Below are positions 1 through 12,027 of a DNA stretch of 64,000 nt, piece by piece. Under the pieces are notes generated by a model that saw only the letters and a program-made list of their open reading frames with translations, was not told the DNA's origin and searched no databases. Source of the stretch: Craterostigma plantagineum (taxonomy: Eukaryota; Streptophyta; Magnoliopsida; Lamiales; Linderniaceae); contig JAPQWV010000051.1 of assembly GCA_027422505.1 (NCBI GenBank), forward strand, positions 744,001-808,000, read 5' to 3'. Both the position numbers and the translations under genes were made by a program. Position 1 is the stretch's first letter. Each line of letters begins with the position of its first letter.

Positions 1-1009
1 ATTCATCCTTCAAATATGTCTTTGGAAGACAGGGGAACTCTTTTGAAGTAAGATTATGAGAGTATGAGGCCTTTCTTTTTCTTTCTTTTTTCTTTTTTTT
101 TTTTGCCTTTTCTCTTCTTTTTTTTTTGCACTTTTTTGTGTTTTTTTTTATATATATATATGTATTATCTTAATAATAATATAATAGTAACTATATATTA
201 TATTATTTATATATTATATATGGATAAAGATATAGATATTTTAAATCCTCCTACTCAAAGCATGCTTCTTAAAACCGAGTTGCTCCCCCTCAAAAGATGC
301 ATATTGGATTAAAATTATCGTTCGAGAATCTCTTTCCCAAGTTCACACATTAAGTTCGCTCCCCCTAAAAAAATTTGTTATTGCTCCCCTTAAGACAAAT
401 ATAAGAGTTGCTTCTCTTTTTTAAAAAAAGGTAGCTCCCCCTCAATGCATGCACATTAAATATGTAAATTCTCTCCCAATTAAATAAGCGTGAACGTATT
501 AATTTATTTTCAAAGCAGATGCAAACTACAGAGTTATTGTTCTTTAAGAATGCATTAGAATGTACGTTTTTTGTCGCTCTAAAGTTAGTATAGGTATTAT
601 GCGCTTCAGATCATAGCATACAGGAAATTTAAGCTCGAAAGTTTTTAAGATCCATGCATAATGAAATGTACCTATCACATGGTATTTTAATGCATTTCAG
701 CTCATGTATGCATGCAAAAATTTGGAATTTGAAGTCTTTCTAAAACATGCATAACTATAATGTACCCTTTAGTTTCAAAGTAGGTATATAGTCTTTTCAG
801 TTCGATACGCATGCCAAAAGTTTAACTATGGAATGCATATATATAGAATTTACCTACGATTGGTTGCTCGCATCGCTAACCAGTCGTGTCTGTGGAGCAA
901 CCCGAGATGCCATACATGCTGGGATGTTTGGCTGCCCTCGTCGCATACCAGTCATGAGTGTGGAGCAGCTCTCTTAGTACCTACTCATGCTGGAATATCT
1001 GCAAAGACT

Positions 1010-2698
1010 TTATCGGGACTTTGGTACCCATTTTTGGATGGGTCCTCCCTTGTTAGCAGAAAACGGGTTAAGCACATAAGGTTCAGATATTGATCCTAAG
1101 TCAACTTTTAAAGTCCTATTCAATTTGATTTGTGACTTAGGAATCCATAGCTTCAATCCTTGTTTTGAGTGTTGTGGGGATGTGGAGTGATGTTTTTGCT
1201 TAGGCACCCAAATTTGTTTAACATTAAGATTATATCCTGTTGAGTTTTTATTCATTAATCGATTGAATACGGGAGTGTTCGAGACGTGGCTTGCATGAGA
1301 TGATGGTTGTCGAGTAGAGGAGTGATGCAAGTTATAAATATTAGATTTATTAAGACGGGAAACTTCATAATAATTAGTTGTCTTCGAAGAAATAAAATTA
1401 TGTTCATCAGAAGCATAGTTTGTAGAGTAGAAGGCCTTGGTAGGAGAGGTTTTAGATTTTGATTTCCTGACCCTGTCCATCGTCTTCGTCTTCTTGGTTA
1501 GTTTCTTGCCTGTAGCTAAATTTGACACATCATTAGGAGTTAAATCATAAGTCGAAGATGAACCAACTTCAGATGAATGATCGTTGAGATTTCTTAGGAG
1601 GGAAATTTCATTCAGAAGTTTATCTTTTTCGAACTTGAATATTTCATATTGATTCTGGGTATTCCTTTGCTTGTAATTTATTGATGTTCTGGAGGCGTGA
1701 AATTTCGGCTAGAAAGTCCGTCTTGCCTTTACAGAAGAACCGTGTGTCGTTCTTGATTGGGGTTGCGCTTGCAAAACGAAAACGGGAATTCAAGTCAAGT
1801 GCATCATCGTATGAATAGTAATGATTTGAAGGAGACGCGTATTTTTCAAATAATAAATCTTCTCTTTGGCTATCTCCTTCCCTTTTATTTTCTTGCGGAG
1901 TGATGCTTCTATCTTAGGCTTTGCTAGATGCAGTTGTGGAGAGAGATCTATGGAGTTATTGACTTGTTTTTCGAGTGAAGATATAATTGTCAGAAGTACG
2001 TCTTTTTCCACTTGAGCGGCAATCTCAGTTTCAGAAGATGAGTCAGTTGGGAGAGTAGCTGCAGTGGTATGTGCTTCATCTTCAGAGTCAGCTTCGACGT
2101 TTGCCATGAGAGCCAGGTTTTCGTCTTCACTTTCAGAGGTATCCTTGAGCCATGATTCCTGTTCATCCATGAATACGGCACCCGACTTTTTTTGTTTTTC
2201 TTCTTGAAAACCTCCTCTTTCTGATTCCAAAGTTGCGTTCAATTTGGAAATTTTATTAGCAACCTCTGAGATTTCCCAACAAGAAGTAGATTTGTTAGAA
2301 GGTAAAATATTTTCCCCGTTTGACGCTAGGTTCTTAGAGGAATTTTGATCCGCTTGCCCTCTTTTTGTTAAAATGTCCTCTAAACTCCTAATTTTAGAGT
2401 ATAACTCGTTACGCTCGCTATATATGAAGTTATATTGACAAGTCTTAGTGAGTATCTCGTCTTCGCTCTTTTTCAAACTAGTAGTTGACTCACTAATTTT
2501 CACTTTCAGTCTTTCTATTTCTTTGTCACGATCATCGACTCTCATTTGCATTGCTTCAAGCTTGCAAGTGAGATGCGCTTTTTCACTTAAGCTGGCAAGG
2601 AGACATTTATGATTATTTTCTAAGCGAGTTTTTAATTCCTCAATTTCTTTAGCTTGTTTGTTCACTTTCTGCTCCCACTGATACGGCATATATGACAT
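1010..2698 (-). pseudogene. Broken Copia-type gag
   Basis: Two minus-strand open stretches, 2698-1790 and 1528-1010, are separated by frame breaks. The first (about 300 residues) is a long heptad-rich coiled coil with an acidic segment containing LALMAN followed by Ser/Glu/Asp, as found in plant Copia gag proteins. The second carries repeated W(V/I)PK words (QIWVPK, LKLWIPK, QKWVPK) typical of the C-terminal part of SIRE/Tork-like gag. I see no CCHC zinc knuckle in the remaining frames. Its function would be formation of the particle that packages element RNA; the frame breaks make it non-functional as it stands. Confidence 0.65.
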
Positions 2699-3499
2699 AT
2701 TGAAAATGGATATTGAAAGTTCAGTTCTTGAGTTATTTGGTTGGATAGGGATCTTAATCGTGTTGATCAGCTAAATCTTAAACTCAAAGAAAGCAGATAA
2801 GGTTAGTAAAGATATAAGAATGTTTGGCTTTTAAAGAATCTGTTCGAAAAGTTTTAGTATTTCGTGAAATACGGTGAAATTTAAGCGTTGAAAACTTTTT
2901 GGTTTACACCGAAAAGTTTTGAAGTAATGTCGAAAACTTCAAAAAGATACTAAGAACTTCTATAATGTGCCATGATGTTTTTGGGTTCGAAAATAGATGA
3001 GGTTTCGAAAATATGAGTTTCGATAAGAGCAGGCCTCCGCAAAAATGTTTTGAGAAAAAGCTTTCGCAAAAGGTTTTGAAAAATGTTTCGCAGATGTACC
3101 GTTTCCAAAATAATCTTTCGCAAACTCCTTTTTTTTTAAATATATATGTATGTACTGATTATATAACAATTATGAGAAATAATGATGAGTGAATGCAAGG
3201 CAACGTGGGTGATTTCATGAGTTTGCGAATGTTATGCATATAATATATATATCGGTGCATATATTTATCTATATAATAATTATGAGTGATGATAACTGAG
3301 TGAGATGCTTAAAAACACGTGGATGATTAGTGTTCTAGTGGATGGTGACGTGTGTGTTGATAAGAATGCGAATGAGAAAGGCATATGGATGATGACTCAT
3401 GAGTTTGATGTGAAATATGGATATATATAATTAGTATGTGAGTGGACGTGTTTATATGTATGTAATCAATGATGAGTGAAGAATGATGATTGGTTAAAA

Positions 3500-3790
3500 G
3501 GATATCGAGAGGATAATATCGATAGAAGAATAAATGTCGAGTGGATAATATCGACAGTTTGCAAAGGATCTCGAGAGGTGTTTCAAATGTCGAGTAGCTT
3601 AAAAATTTCGAGAGACTAAATGTCGAGGCCCTTAGTAAACTGTCGAGTAAATTGTCGAGAACTTCAAAGGTTCAAATGTCGACAAGATCAAATGTCGAGT
3701 GCTTCAGATGTCGAGATGGCTGATTTCGAGTAAATTGTCGAGAAAGATGTCGAGATGGGCAATTTTGATCAAAGATCTCGAGAATTCAAA
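3500..3790 (-). repeat. Degenerate TGTCGAG array in Copia leader
   Basis: The words TGTCGAG, TTTCGAG and ATCTCGAGA recur about every 15-30 bases between the primer-binding site and gag. The neighbouring 2860-3130 stretch is similarly enriched in TTTCGAAA-type words. Spacing is irregular, so this is a low-complexity motif cluster and not a perfect satellite. It lies in the untranslated leader of the element. Confidence 0.6.
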
Positions 3791-4006
3791 AATATGTTCA
3801 TCGTTCAAAACTGTTCTTCGGCTGCAAAAAAAAAAGGCAACAATTTCGATCACGAATAAGAGGTAGCAGATATACAACTAAGCGTTCTCCATGAGCCGAG
3901 AGGAATCTGTGAATTCGGATGAGAAGTAATTGATAAAATTTCGAAAAAAATAAGAACGAGCAAGTAGAAATTCGTGAGGCTTCGATGAGTTTGATCCACG
4001 AGTTCA

Positions 4007-4018
4007 GCTCTGATACCA
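4007..4018 (-). promoter_or_regulatory. Retrotransposon primer-binding site (tRNA-iMet type)
   Basis: On the minus strand this reads TGGTATCAGAGC, the standard plant Copia primer-binding site complementary to initiator tRNA-Met. It sits two bases inside the LTR that starts at 4021, which fixes both the orientation of the element and the inner edge of its 5' LTR. Confidence 0.9.
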
Positions 4019-4020
4019 CT

Positions 4021-4362
4021 TGTTAGGCCGATTTTATCCAACCTTGTACTGAATCAATGGATTAGTATTACCTGTACGATGAATTACGGAAGCAATAAAC
4101 GAAGTAATACCGATAGACGAATTGTAGAGTTGGAACGAGAGCGCGCGAGTTCTTCAGAAAAGTCGTCAACTCAAATATGATTCAGCAACCCTAAACACTA
4201 ATGTGTTTAGGGTATTTATACATATGCCCTAATGGGCTAATTGGGCCCAATATAACTAATATACCCACAAGTCGGGTATATTTACAATTGGGTCCTAGCT
4301 TAAAATAAACTACAAGATTAAGATAACCTACTTTAATTGAACACAATAAATTATTCCTAACA
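4021..4362 (-). repeat. Copia 5' LTR (342 bp)
   Basis: It begins TGTTAGG and ends CCTAACA, a perfect 7-bp terminal inverted repeat with TG..CA ends, next to the primer-binding site. Its outer edge lies only 85 bases upstream of the ribosomal protein S3-like start codon at 4448, so the element inserted into the promoter or 5' leader of that fragment. Confidence 0.85.
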
Positions 4363-4447
4363 ACATCACTAGCGTCTATCGCGGCTTCGCACTCGGCTGT
4401 ATACAATCAGATCTCTCGCATTTCTTCGACCAAAACGAAAGGACAAC

Positions 4448-5093
<646 letters not shown>

Positions 5094-5231
5094 GTAACTA
5101 TCCCTGTAGAAGTCTTGTGATAAACCATGTATTAATTGACGCCGTAACTGTTGTGATGTCATCCAAAAAGCAATTTTGGTGCTGCAATACCAGAAGACAT
5201 ACCGAAGTTTCTAGATAATTCCTTACCGGAG

Positions 5232-7619
5232 ATGGCACAGATCGGTAAAGACAACAGGTGCAATTGATTTATTTATTCCCCCAATTTCTGGTTAGGTTTC
5301 CAGTTCCTTGATATGAATGTTGGATAGCTTTGAGTTATATTACTTCAACTACACTTGGAAAGAGCCCGCAAAACTCTTAGTGCTTGTTTGGTTGGAGTGT
5401 TTAAGTATTTTAAAGGTGGGTTTATGATAATACCCATTCAATCGATTTCCTCAGGGAAGCTCCCCAGTTGGTTGTGGTTTTGAAGGAGATGAATGAGGGT
5501 TTGGATACTGTGAGAAACAAAATACAGGCTTTGACTTCTAAGGTGAGACCACGTGTAATTGCTTATTGTGTGTGTATTGGGAATTATGGGATGTTTATTT
5601 TTCACCTAAATCAGTATTGATTTCTATCAATTTCTCCAAGATCATTTTTTGATAGCACTCAGTTGTCTATATGAACTAGATGAGCCAGCGTTGTAGTGCT
5701 TATCTGTGCAACAACAAACATAATGTTAATATAGCTAGAATTCTCGAGGTTTTTTCTTTTGTTATATTTACTTTATTTGCTAGGTTTGTTACTTCGCCGG
5801 CAGGTGAAAGCAAACAATTTCCCAACATCAGAAGGGATAAGCTACCTAGAGGTTAAACACTTGCTACTCCTTAGTTATTGCCAGTCACTTGTCTACTTTC
5901 TACTACGCAAGTCTAAAGGGCAATCAATTCAAGGCCATCCAGTGGTTCGGAGTCTTGTTGAGATGAGGTTATTTTTAGAAAAGGTATATATATATATACG
6001 TATCTACATCTTGATTTTTTAAGAGAGGCAAACTGGCAAAGGTCATGGACTAAATACATACGTGCGCTTATTGCATGCTGTAGTCTGTTTCCTCAGATAT
6101 AGACAAAGCTAAAGGGCTGTTTGTCGTTTACAGTATCTTTGGATGTTGATCTGGTCTTCCCCTTGTTTAATGTAGATTCGGCCGATTGATAAGAAACTTC
6201 AATACCAAGTTCAAAAGCTGACGAAGAATACAACAGTTGAGAAACAGAAAGATGCAGTCGAGAAGGAGGCAAATGATTCTCAGAAATCCGAAGACTTGCT
6301 TAAATATCGCCCCAATCCGGACCTTCTTGTTAGCAAAGTAAGTCCGGCTGAAGAGGTGAGCTCAACCACTGTCATTGAGAAATTTCTCGTGACTATAGCT
6401 ATAGTATTCAATCTATCTTTCCTCAACTTCTCTCTGATTTGTCGGTTTTTAAAATTTTCATATGAGCCGATGAAATGAAGGAATCTAATATGATATCTTT
6501 TAAAATCCAACTATTAAACTTCTTTTTTCAGGAAGGTGGAGGTGTGTACAAACCCCCCAAATTCGCTCCTTTGTCTATGGATGATAGTAAGCCTGCAAGA
6601 CAAGAGAGAAACGCCCTGAGAAAAGAACAAGGTGCTCTGCGACAAGCGAAGGACAGTCCGTATTTTAGGGAGTTGATGGAGGATCTTGAGGGAAGACCCG
6701 AAGAGGTTTGTGTATGGATTGAGAATGTCCTTATTCTCTTCTTTGACATAATTTCCCCTTTGTAATCCATAACTGAACTGCAAAGCGATATAGGTTAGGG
6801 AACACATTGGACCTGATAGCAGGGACATGATGAGATACATTTTAAAGATGGAAGAGCGTGAACGACAAGAAGAAGAGTTCTTCACTCGCGCCCCTCTTAC
6901 CAAGGCTGATAAAGCCAAGATGAAACAGCTGAAGAAGCCTAGGAATGGGTAAGTCCCTCTTGTGGCATTATTACTACTTTTTGGTTTTGAGTTACAGTCA
7001 TGCACTACTTGTATTCTTGTTCCTTTTTTGTTTACGGATGTCAACATACCGATGTGCTAATGAGGCTTCTCTTCATTGATACCAGGTTACTGGGGCTGAC
7101 AGAAAGTTTTTTTGACGAGATAAAGAATTTACCTATAGATGGGATAAGGAATGAGCAACCAATGAGCTTTAATAACAATGAGAATTTCGGAGGGAGAAAA
7201 TTCAGGAAACGCAAGGTATATATGTCTTTGAATCTATCTATCTATCTGCATACTTGCACGTGTTCATACGCATGCTTACGTAATCACCAAGCCGTCAGTG
7301 TAACTGAGGTGGAAACTTGTTTAAAACGTTATTTTCTAGTAAGGGAAGCTGATGGGAGTCAAAATGTTTTAGAGCTCCTTGTGTTATGTGAGAACTGTCT
7401 GATACCATTTTAGCTTAGAAACCTCATATTGAAAAGTGAGTGAAAAAGCTATCTGAACTGTGGGCGACTAATCAATCGACCAAAGAAGGATTTATGAGTT
7501 TATTAGAATCCCACATAATCTGAACTTGATTGTCTCTTCAGTGCTGGAAACAAATAAAACCATTGCACGCATCAGATTTGATTTACTTGGTGAATGGCTA
7601 TTTACAGCGCAAGCATTGA
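5232..7619 (+). CDS. Sas10/Utp3/C1D family protein, neuroguidin/LCP5-like
   Basis: Eight exons join in frame to 314 residues: 5232-5257, 5455-5542, 5804-5983, 6176-6355, 6532-6705, 6794-6948, 7086-7215 and 7608-7619. The N-terminal half is the Sas10/C1D domain (EAPQLVVVLKEMNEGLD, then VKANNFPTSEGISYLEVKHL and GHPVVRSLVEMRLFLEKIRP). The middle has the conserved KYRPNPDLL and GGGVYKPPKFAP segments, and the end is basic (GGRKFRKRK plus RKH from a 12-base last exon). In yeast the homologue LCP5 belongs to the U3 small-subunit processome, so a nucleolar role in 18S rRNA maturation is expected. Length matches the family. The first in-frame ATG after an upstream stop is at 5232. The promoter region is occupied by the uS3 fragment. 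Confidence 0.9.
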
Positions 7620-7861
7620 GCCCGAGAAGACAACCAGCCGATGATGAAGACACTAATGACGCTACAAGAAAATTTCAGGAAAAAAAGAAGAAGAGATTTA
7701 TCGTATTTATAATTATACTTATTCACTACCTTGCATGACATTGAAGACAAACATGCTGTTGTTTTTACAAAAAACTCAATACATATATATGTCTGAGCAG
7801 CAAAAGTGTACCATAATTCATGTTTATAGATAAAAACATGTCATACGATCTCTGATCATGT

Positions 7862-10148
7862 TTAATATATAAACATACTTGGTTTTGGTTCTGAGGCATT
7901 AAAATACTCTTGTAGGTAGGGCTGTTCATTCGGTTAAAACCGAACCGAATCAAAAATTCGGTTAACCGAATTTCCGGTTCAAGAATTTTATAACCGAAAA
8001 CCGAACCGAACTTAATCGGTTCGGTTCGGTAAAAACCGAATTTTTTTTCGGTTTTTTCGGTTACCCGAAAAAAAAAAAATAATAATAATAATAATAATTT
8101 TGGGGAAAAAATAATATTTCGGAATTAATTTATATTATATTAATTAATTTACTAAATATATATTCAATAATTTATTAAAATACATATATTAATTAATTAT
8201 TAAATACATATATATTAATTATTAAATATATCAATATATATTAATTAATTTATTAAATATATATATTAATTAATTTATTAAATTTCGGTTTTTATTCGGT
8301 TAACCGAATAACCGAACCGAAAAAAACCGAAATTTTCGGTTTTCTATTTTTAAGAACCGAAAACCGAACCGAACCCATTCGGTTCGGTTCGGTTCATACC
8401 GAATTTTCGGTTTTTCGGTTCGGTTATTCGGTTATCCCGATTTTTGAACACCCCTACTTGTAGGTGATTGAGTTCAAATGTTTCACCTTGATCTATCAAG
8501 TAGTGCATGCATTCTTTCACTAGTGAATCATCCACTTGTAGATCATCTAGTAGGGTACCTTGTCTGATCAATGTTTCCTTTTTCATGTGTGGCAAATTGT
8601 ATTTGTTATGTCCCTTAACTTTCATGACTTCGATGAGGCATGCTTGTAAGCTTAAAAACACCTTGTTCAATGTCTCGTGAGTTAGTTGTTCAAATGACTC
8701 GTCCACTGCTTGAACTAATTCATCAATTGTGTATGTTGCCTTTTGAACCTGTAAGGATTGAATGGCTCTGAACCATCCTAAATCATTGACATTCATGTCT
8801 GGTGAATTAGGAGGTTGGTAATGTAACTGCAAAGTGAATCCATCTGATTCTGCCACTCTTCTAAAATCAAGATCTGAGTCATTTATATGTGGCTTTGCAT
8901 TGTCTTGTTAGATTATAATATGTTTGTCTGCATTGGATGGCCACTTTTGTTTGATTGCTGGTACTATCTGTATGATAACTATTTGATGATTAATGTAGTC
9001 ACTAGTAGATAATCATGTTTAAAGATAAGACACAACATACCTTGTTGATCAAACATGCCTTGATCACATCTTTGCTCATAGAATATATTGCTTTGATTTC
9101 CAATGTGCCCTTAGTTCTACTTTTGCTGTTTCTTTTAGCTGGCACCTTTACAGTAAAGGGAAATAAATCTATCTTGCCATTGAACAGAAGCTGTCTATCC
9201 TGTGTATACATTGGTCTACTCACTGCACATATAAATATTACCTTTGTGAAATCTTTTGCTCTTACATGATCTATATGGCTCTTCTTCCCCGGGAGTTAAA
9301 TAGAATCTCGCATTGGTCTTTGTTATGTAGAACCACTTTTCATCTATGTGTACTGTGTTGTGCATGCCTGAAAAGTATAGCCTTTTGTGTGTAGTATCGA
9401 CCACCAATGATGATAAACAAAATTTCAGCCTTGCAACTTTATTAGAAGCTGTCAAATCTGGTTCAATTGGATTAGTGTGTGGTCTGATTAGCCCCTCTTT
9501 CACCAACGACCAACTGTAGTTTTGCTTACTATAATTTCATTTGCAAGTCTTTGGATTGTTGTTCTCTTCTTTACATTGATCGCCATTATTTGTTCGAGAT
9601 CTACTTGTACTCTTTCCTTAAATTGCAGGGTTGATTTCACCACCAAATGAAAGCTCTTTCGGCCTCCTTTTGTGCTTTTGTTGTGTTCCATATCGCACTA
9701 ACCGCTTGTCGGTGAAGCCCATATCTCGCAGCCACCTCATTTAACTTACGATGGGGTAGTTTTCCATCTGTACAGTTAGTTAGTAAGACACGTGCGATTT
9801 GGTTTTTTACTTCTTCTGTCAAATTAGGCTTATTTGTCTTCATTCAACTATGTTCATAAAGCTGGAATTGTAAGTATCACTTGGAATTATGGTGTGGCTG
9901 TGCGTGGTGATCTTTGTTGCGCTGGATTGTGTTTTCAATTTGTGTTTTGAATTTGTATATTCGATGTGCTGGATATATAGTGTTTGATTTGATTACAAAA
10001 ATTGGAGGGAACAATTAAAGTGTGTTTATTTTATTACCAATTGCAACCATGGGTTACTTTTATCTAATCAGTACTATAATAATAAAAAAAGCTACCTTAA
10101 TTTGCGTGCAGTGAACCAAATGTCCAAAACGGTTTGGGACAGAGGGAG
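7862..10148 (-). mobile_element. Tc1/mariner relic with broken transposase
   Basis: Minus-strand fragments from the ATG at 9843 to the stop at 7862 carry a plant mariner-type transposase: an N-terminal helix-turn-helix region (RKLNEVAARYGLHRQAVSAI), the first catalytic Asp in VHIDEKWFY, the second in QDNAKPHIND and the third in PNSPDMNVNDLGWFRAIQ, the plant DD39D pattern. Frames are broken, and an in-frame TAA replaces a codon just before QDNAKPH. The right end is preserved at 10136-10148 (GGGACAGAGGGAG followed by TA), i.e. CTCCCTCTGTCCC as the inverted terminus next to a TA target. No matching left terminus is visible before 7862. The hAT MITE at 7917-8456 splits the C-terminal codons. Confidence 0.85.
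7917..8456. mobile_element. hAT-type MITE with CCGAA/TTCGG subterminal repeats
   Basis: A 540-bp element flanked by a perfect 8-bp target duplication CTTGTAGG (7909-7916 and 8457-8464). Ends are TAGGGCTGTTCA and TGAACACCCCTA. Both subterminal regions are packed with CCGAACCGAA and TTCGGTTCGG words in inverted orientation, and the core is AT-rich. It is nested in the mariner relic: across the excision point the transposase frame resumes and reaches a stop, so it inserted later. No coding capacity. Confidence 0.9.
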
Positions 10149-12027
10149 TAGATAAAGACTCTATGAAATCAAAAGCTAGATTAATAACTTTGTTGGGTTG
10201 AACCCAAACAAATGGGCCGACTTATCCGATCCCAATTGGGCCCATTGGGCGGGTTGGTCACGGGCCAACGGTCGATCGTCCTTCCTCTTTGTTTGTGGCT
10301 AATCGGGTCGGTTCGAATGAACAAAAGTACAAAATATGGCGCTGCCTACGGGGGCCTTTCTAAACGTCGATTTCCATGCCGTTTGCTTGATCCTCGCCAT
10401 TTATTTTTGGGATATGTCACTACTAGTACTCAGTTTATTCCTTGTGTTCGATACCCGTTTACTCACTTTACTGCACTACAAATGATAGGTACACTGCCTA
10501 TCGCACGTTGGTGATAGTAATTAGGTATTCGTTTTATTTTATCACTTGTCGCACTTGCACAATACACCACGTGTCGATCACATATCGTGACATGGTAAAA
10601 TTTAAAAAATTTCATCATTGAAAGGAGACTTCACAGATGACGTTCAAATCGCAACCTTCATCAGTTCTACCCACTAAAAAGACCAAAACACGTCGATACC
10701 TAAATATGTAAGCATATCAAATCTAGCATGTGTCACATCCCACCCCCAAACTAAATATCACATTGTCATCAATGTATAAACTAAAAGCAAAGAGAGAGTA
10801 GAAGTGACACTGTCCTGAATTTTACGTCGATAGATGTAGAAGACTTTGTTGATCCGCAGTAAACAATCAACCATCGCGAACGGGCAACCTCCAAACTGGT
10901 TATGAGCCTGCGAGAAACGTGACTAGGCGGCACCGTGAGAACGAATTTTTATTAGAAAAAATTAAATAGGTAAATAGGAATATAAGATAATATATATGCA
11001 TCGATAGGCCTTAGGTTGCCTCCCAAGAAGCATTGTTTTTATAGTCATTAGCTCGACTTACAAACCGCTTATTCCAATGGATGTCGAGGTTGATCGAGTC
11101 TTCTTTCCAAACATCTCGATCATTGTACACATTGAGTTCCCCTCTTCCTAGTGATAGTGTCTGCATCATCGTGTGGGGTTCAATGTAATTATTAGTTGTA
11201 TGTATAAATATATCAATTCTATAAGGTTTAGGAATCAGTACAATCATTTGGCCAATCAATTTATCAAAAAAATTAAATAAAAAATACAAAAAACGTCCCC
11301 TACTTTTATTTACTATTTATAGTTAATTGCTAATTAAAACTTATTAATTAAATAAATATTTTTATATTATTGCACTAGGTATTATTTATGCATATGTCAA
11401 GACAGACGAAGCATGGTCCAAGACTAAGCGACAGCAGAATCCCATTAAAATCGAGATCTTGAGATCGCAGAGTAACGTCTTATTCGTATAAAATATAGAT
11501 ATATAATGTGACATATTTAAATTAAATGAGATAGATCAAGAAGAAGCATCTAGCATATTTACATGGGTCCATATGTCATGGTGTACCCTACCCTCATTTA
11601 TCGTGCATCATTTAAGTCCACAAAAGAATATAGAAAAAAGAAAAGGAGAAGATATATCTTAATATTAGTCAAACTTATTTTGGACCAAGCTATAGTTAGC
11701 TAGCTCTCCCTACTTCCCCGTTCCCTCTCCACTTACCCAAATTCACAATAATAATAACCTAATTTGAAAATCTTATTGTTAACTCTACAACTAAAAAGAT
11801 CATCTCTACATATGTTACATAAAAGAAATCGTGCTACAATTCCTAAAATAAAATTGTTTATCTTCTACCATAGGTTATGTTATATAACAAACCAAACACA
11901 ATCTAATATTAACTTGTACATTAAATTTATTCTTTTTACAACCACTTATTCTTCTAAAAAGACTTACATTTTGCCTTTCTCTAAGAGATAAGGGAATAAG
12001 GAGAAAGAAAAGCAGCAATCTTTGATG
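10149..12027. other. Non-coding interval with possible LTR-element remnant
   Basis: No gene is supported here. Around 10186-10350 GGGCC/GGCCC-rich sequence is followed by TATGGCGCTGCCTACGGGG, which resembles the TGGCGCCGTCTGTGGG primer-site context of some Gypsy elements, but no LTR pair or coding remnant was found. From 10500 to 12027 the sequence is AT-rich with only short open frames. Confidence 0.4.

Larger units (their letters stand above)
1..4362 (-). mobile_element. Copia-like LTR element, 5' part, continues beyond left edge
   Basis: Read on the minus strand this is the 5' portion of an LTR retrotransposon: LTR (4021-4362), primer-binding site, a leader of about 1.3 kb, then a broken gag. 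Positions 1-1009 follow gag but contain no minus-strand reading frame of 60 codons and nothing resembling protease, integrase or reverse transcriptase. They are AT-rich with poly-T tracts and several copies of GCTCCCC (GGGGAGC on the element strand), which look like polypurine-tract-type signals. Either pol has been lost or displaced, or this is a gag-only non-autonomous family. The left LTR is outside the window, so no target duplication can be checked. Confidence 0.75.

Noticed and set aside
64..312. Phe-rich 82-codon frame near the left edge
   Set aside because: It is a translation of poly-T and TA-rich DNA.
3500..3790. CRISPR-like array suggested by repeated TGTCGAG
   Set aside because: Irregular spacing, very short repeat and plant nuclear context; it is a low-complexity retrotransposon leader.
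10212..10514. 100-codon plus-strand frame
   Set aside because: No recognisable domain, lies in GGGCC-rich repeat-like sequence, and the N-terminus matches nothing.
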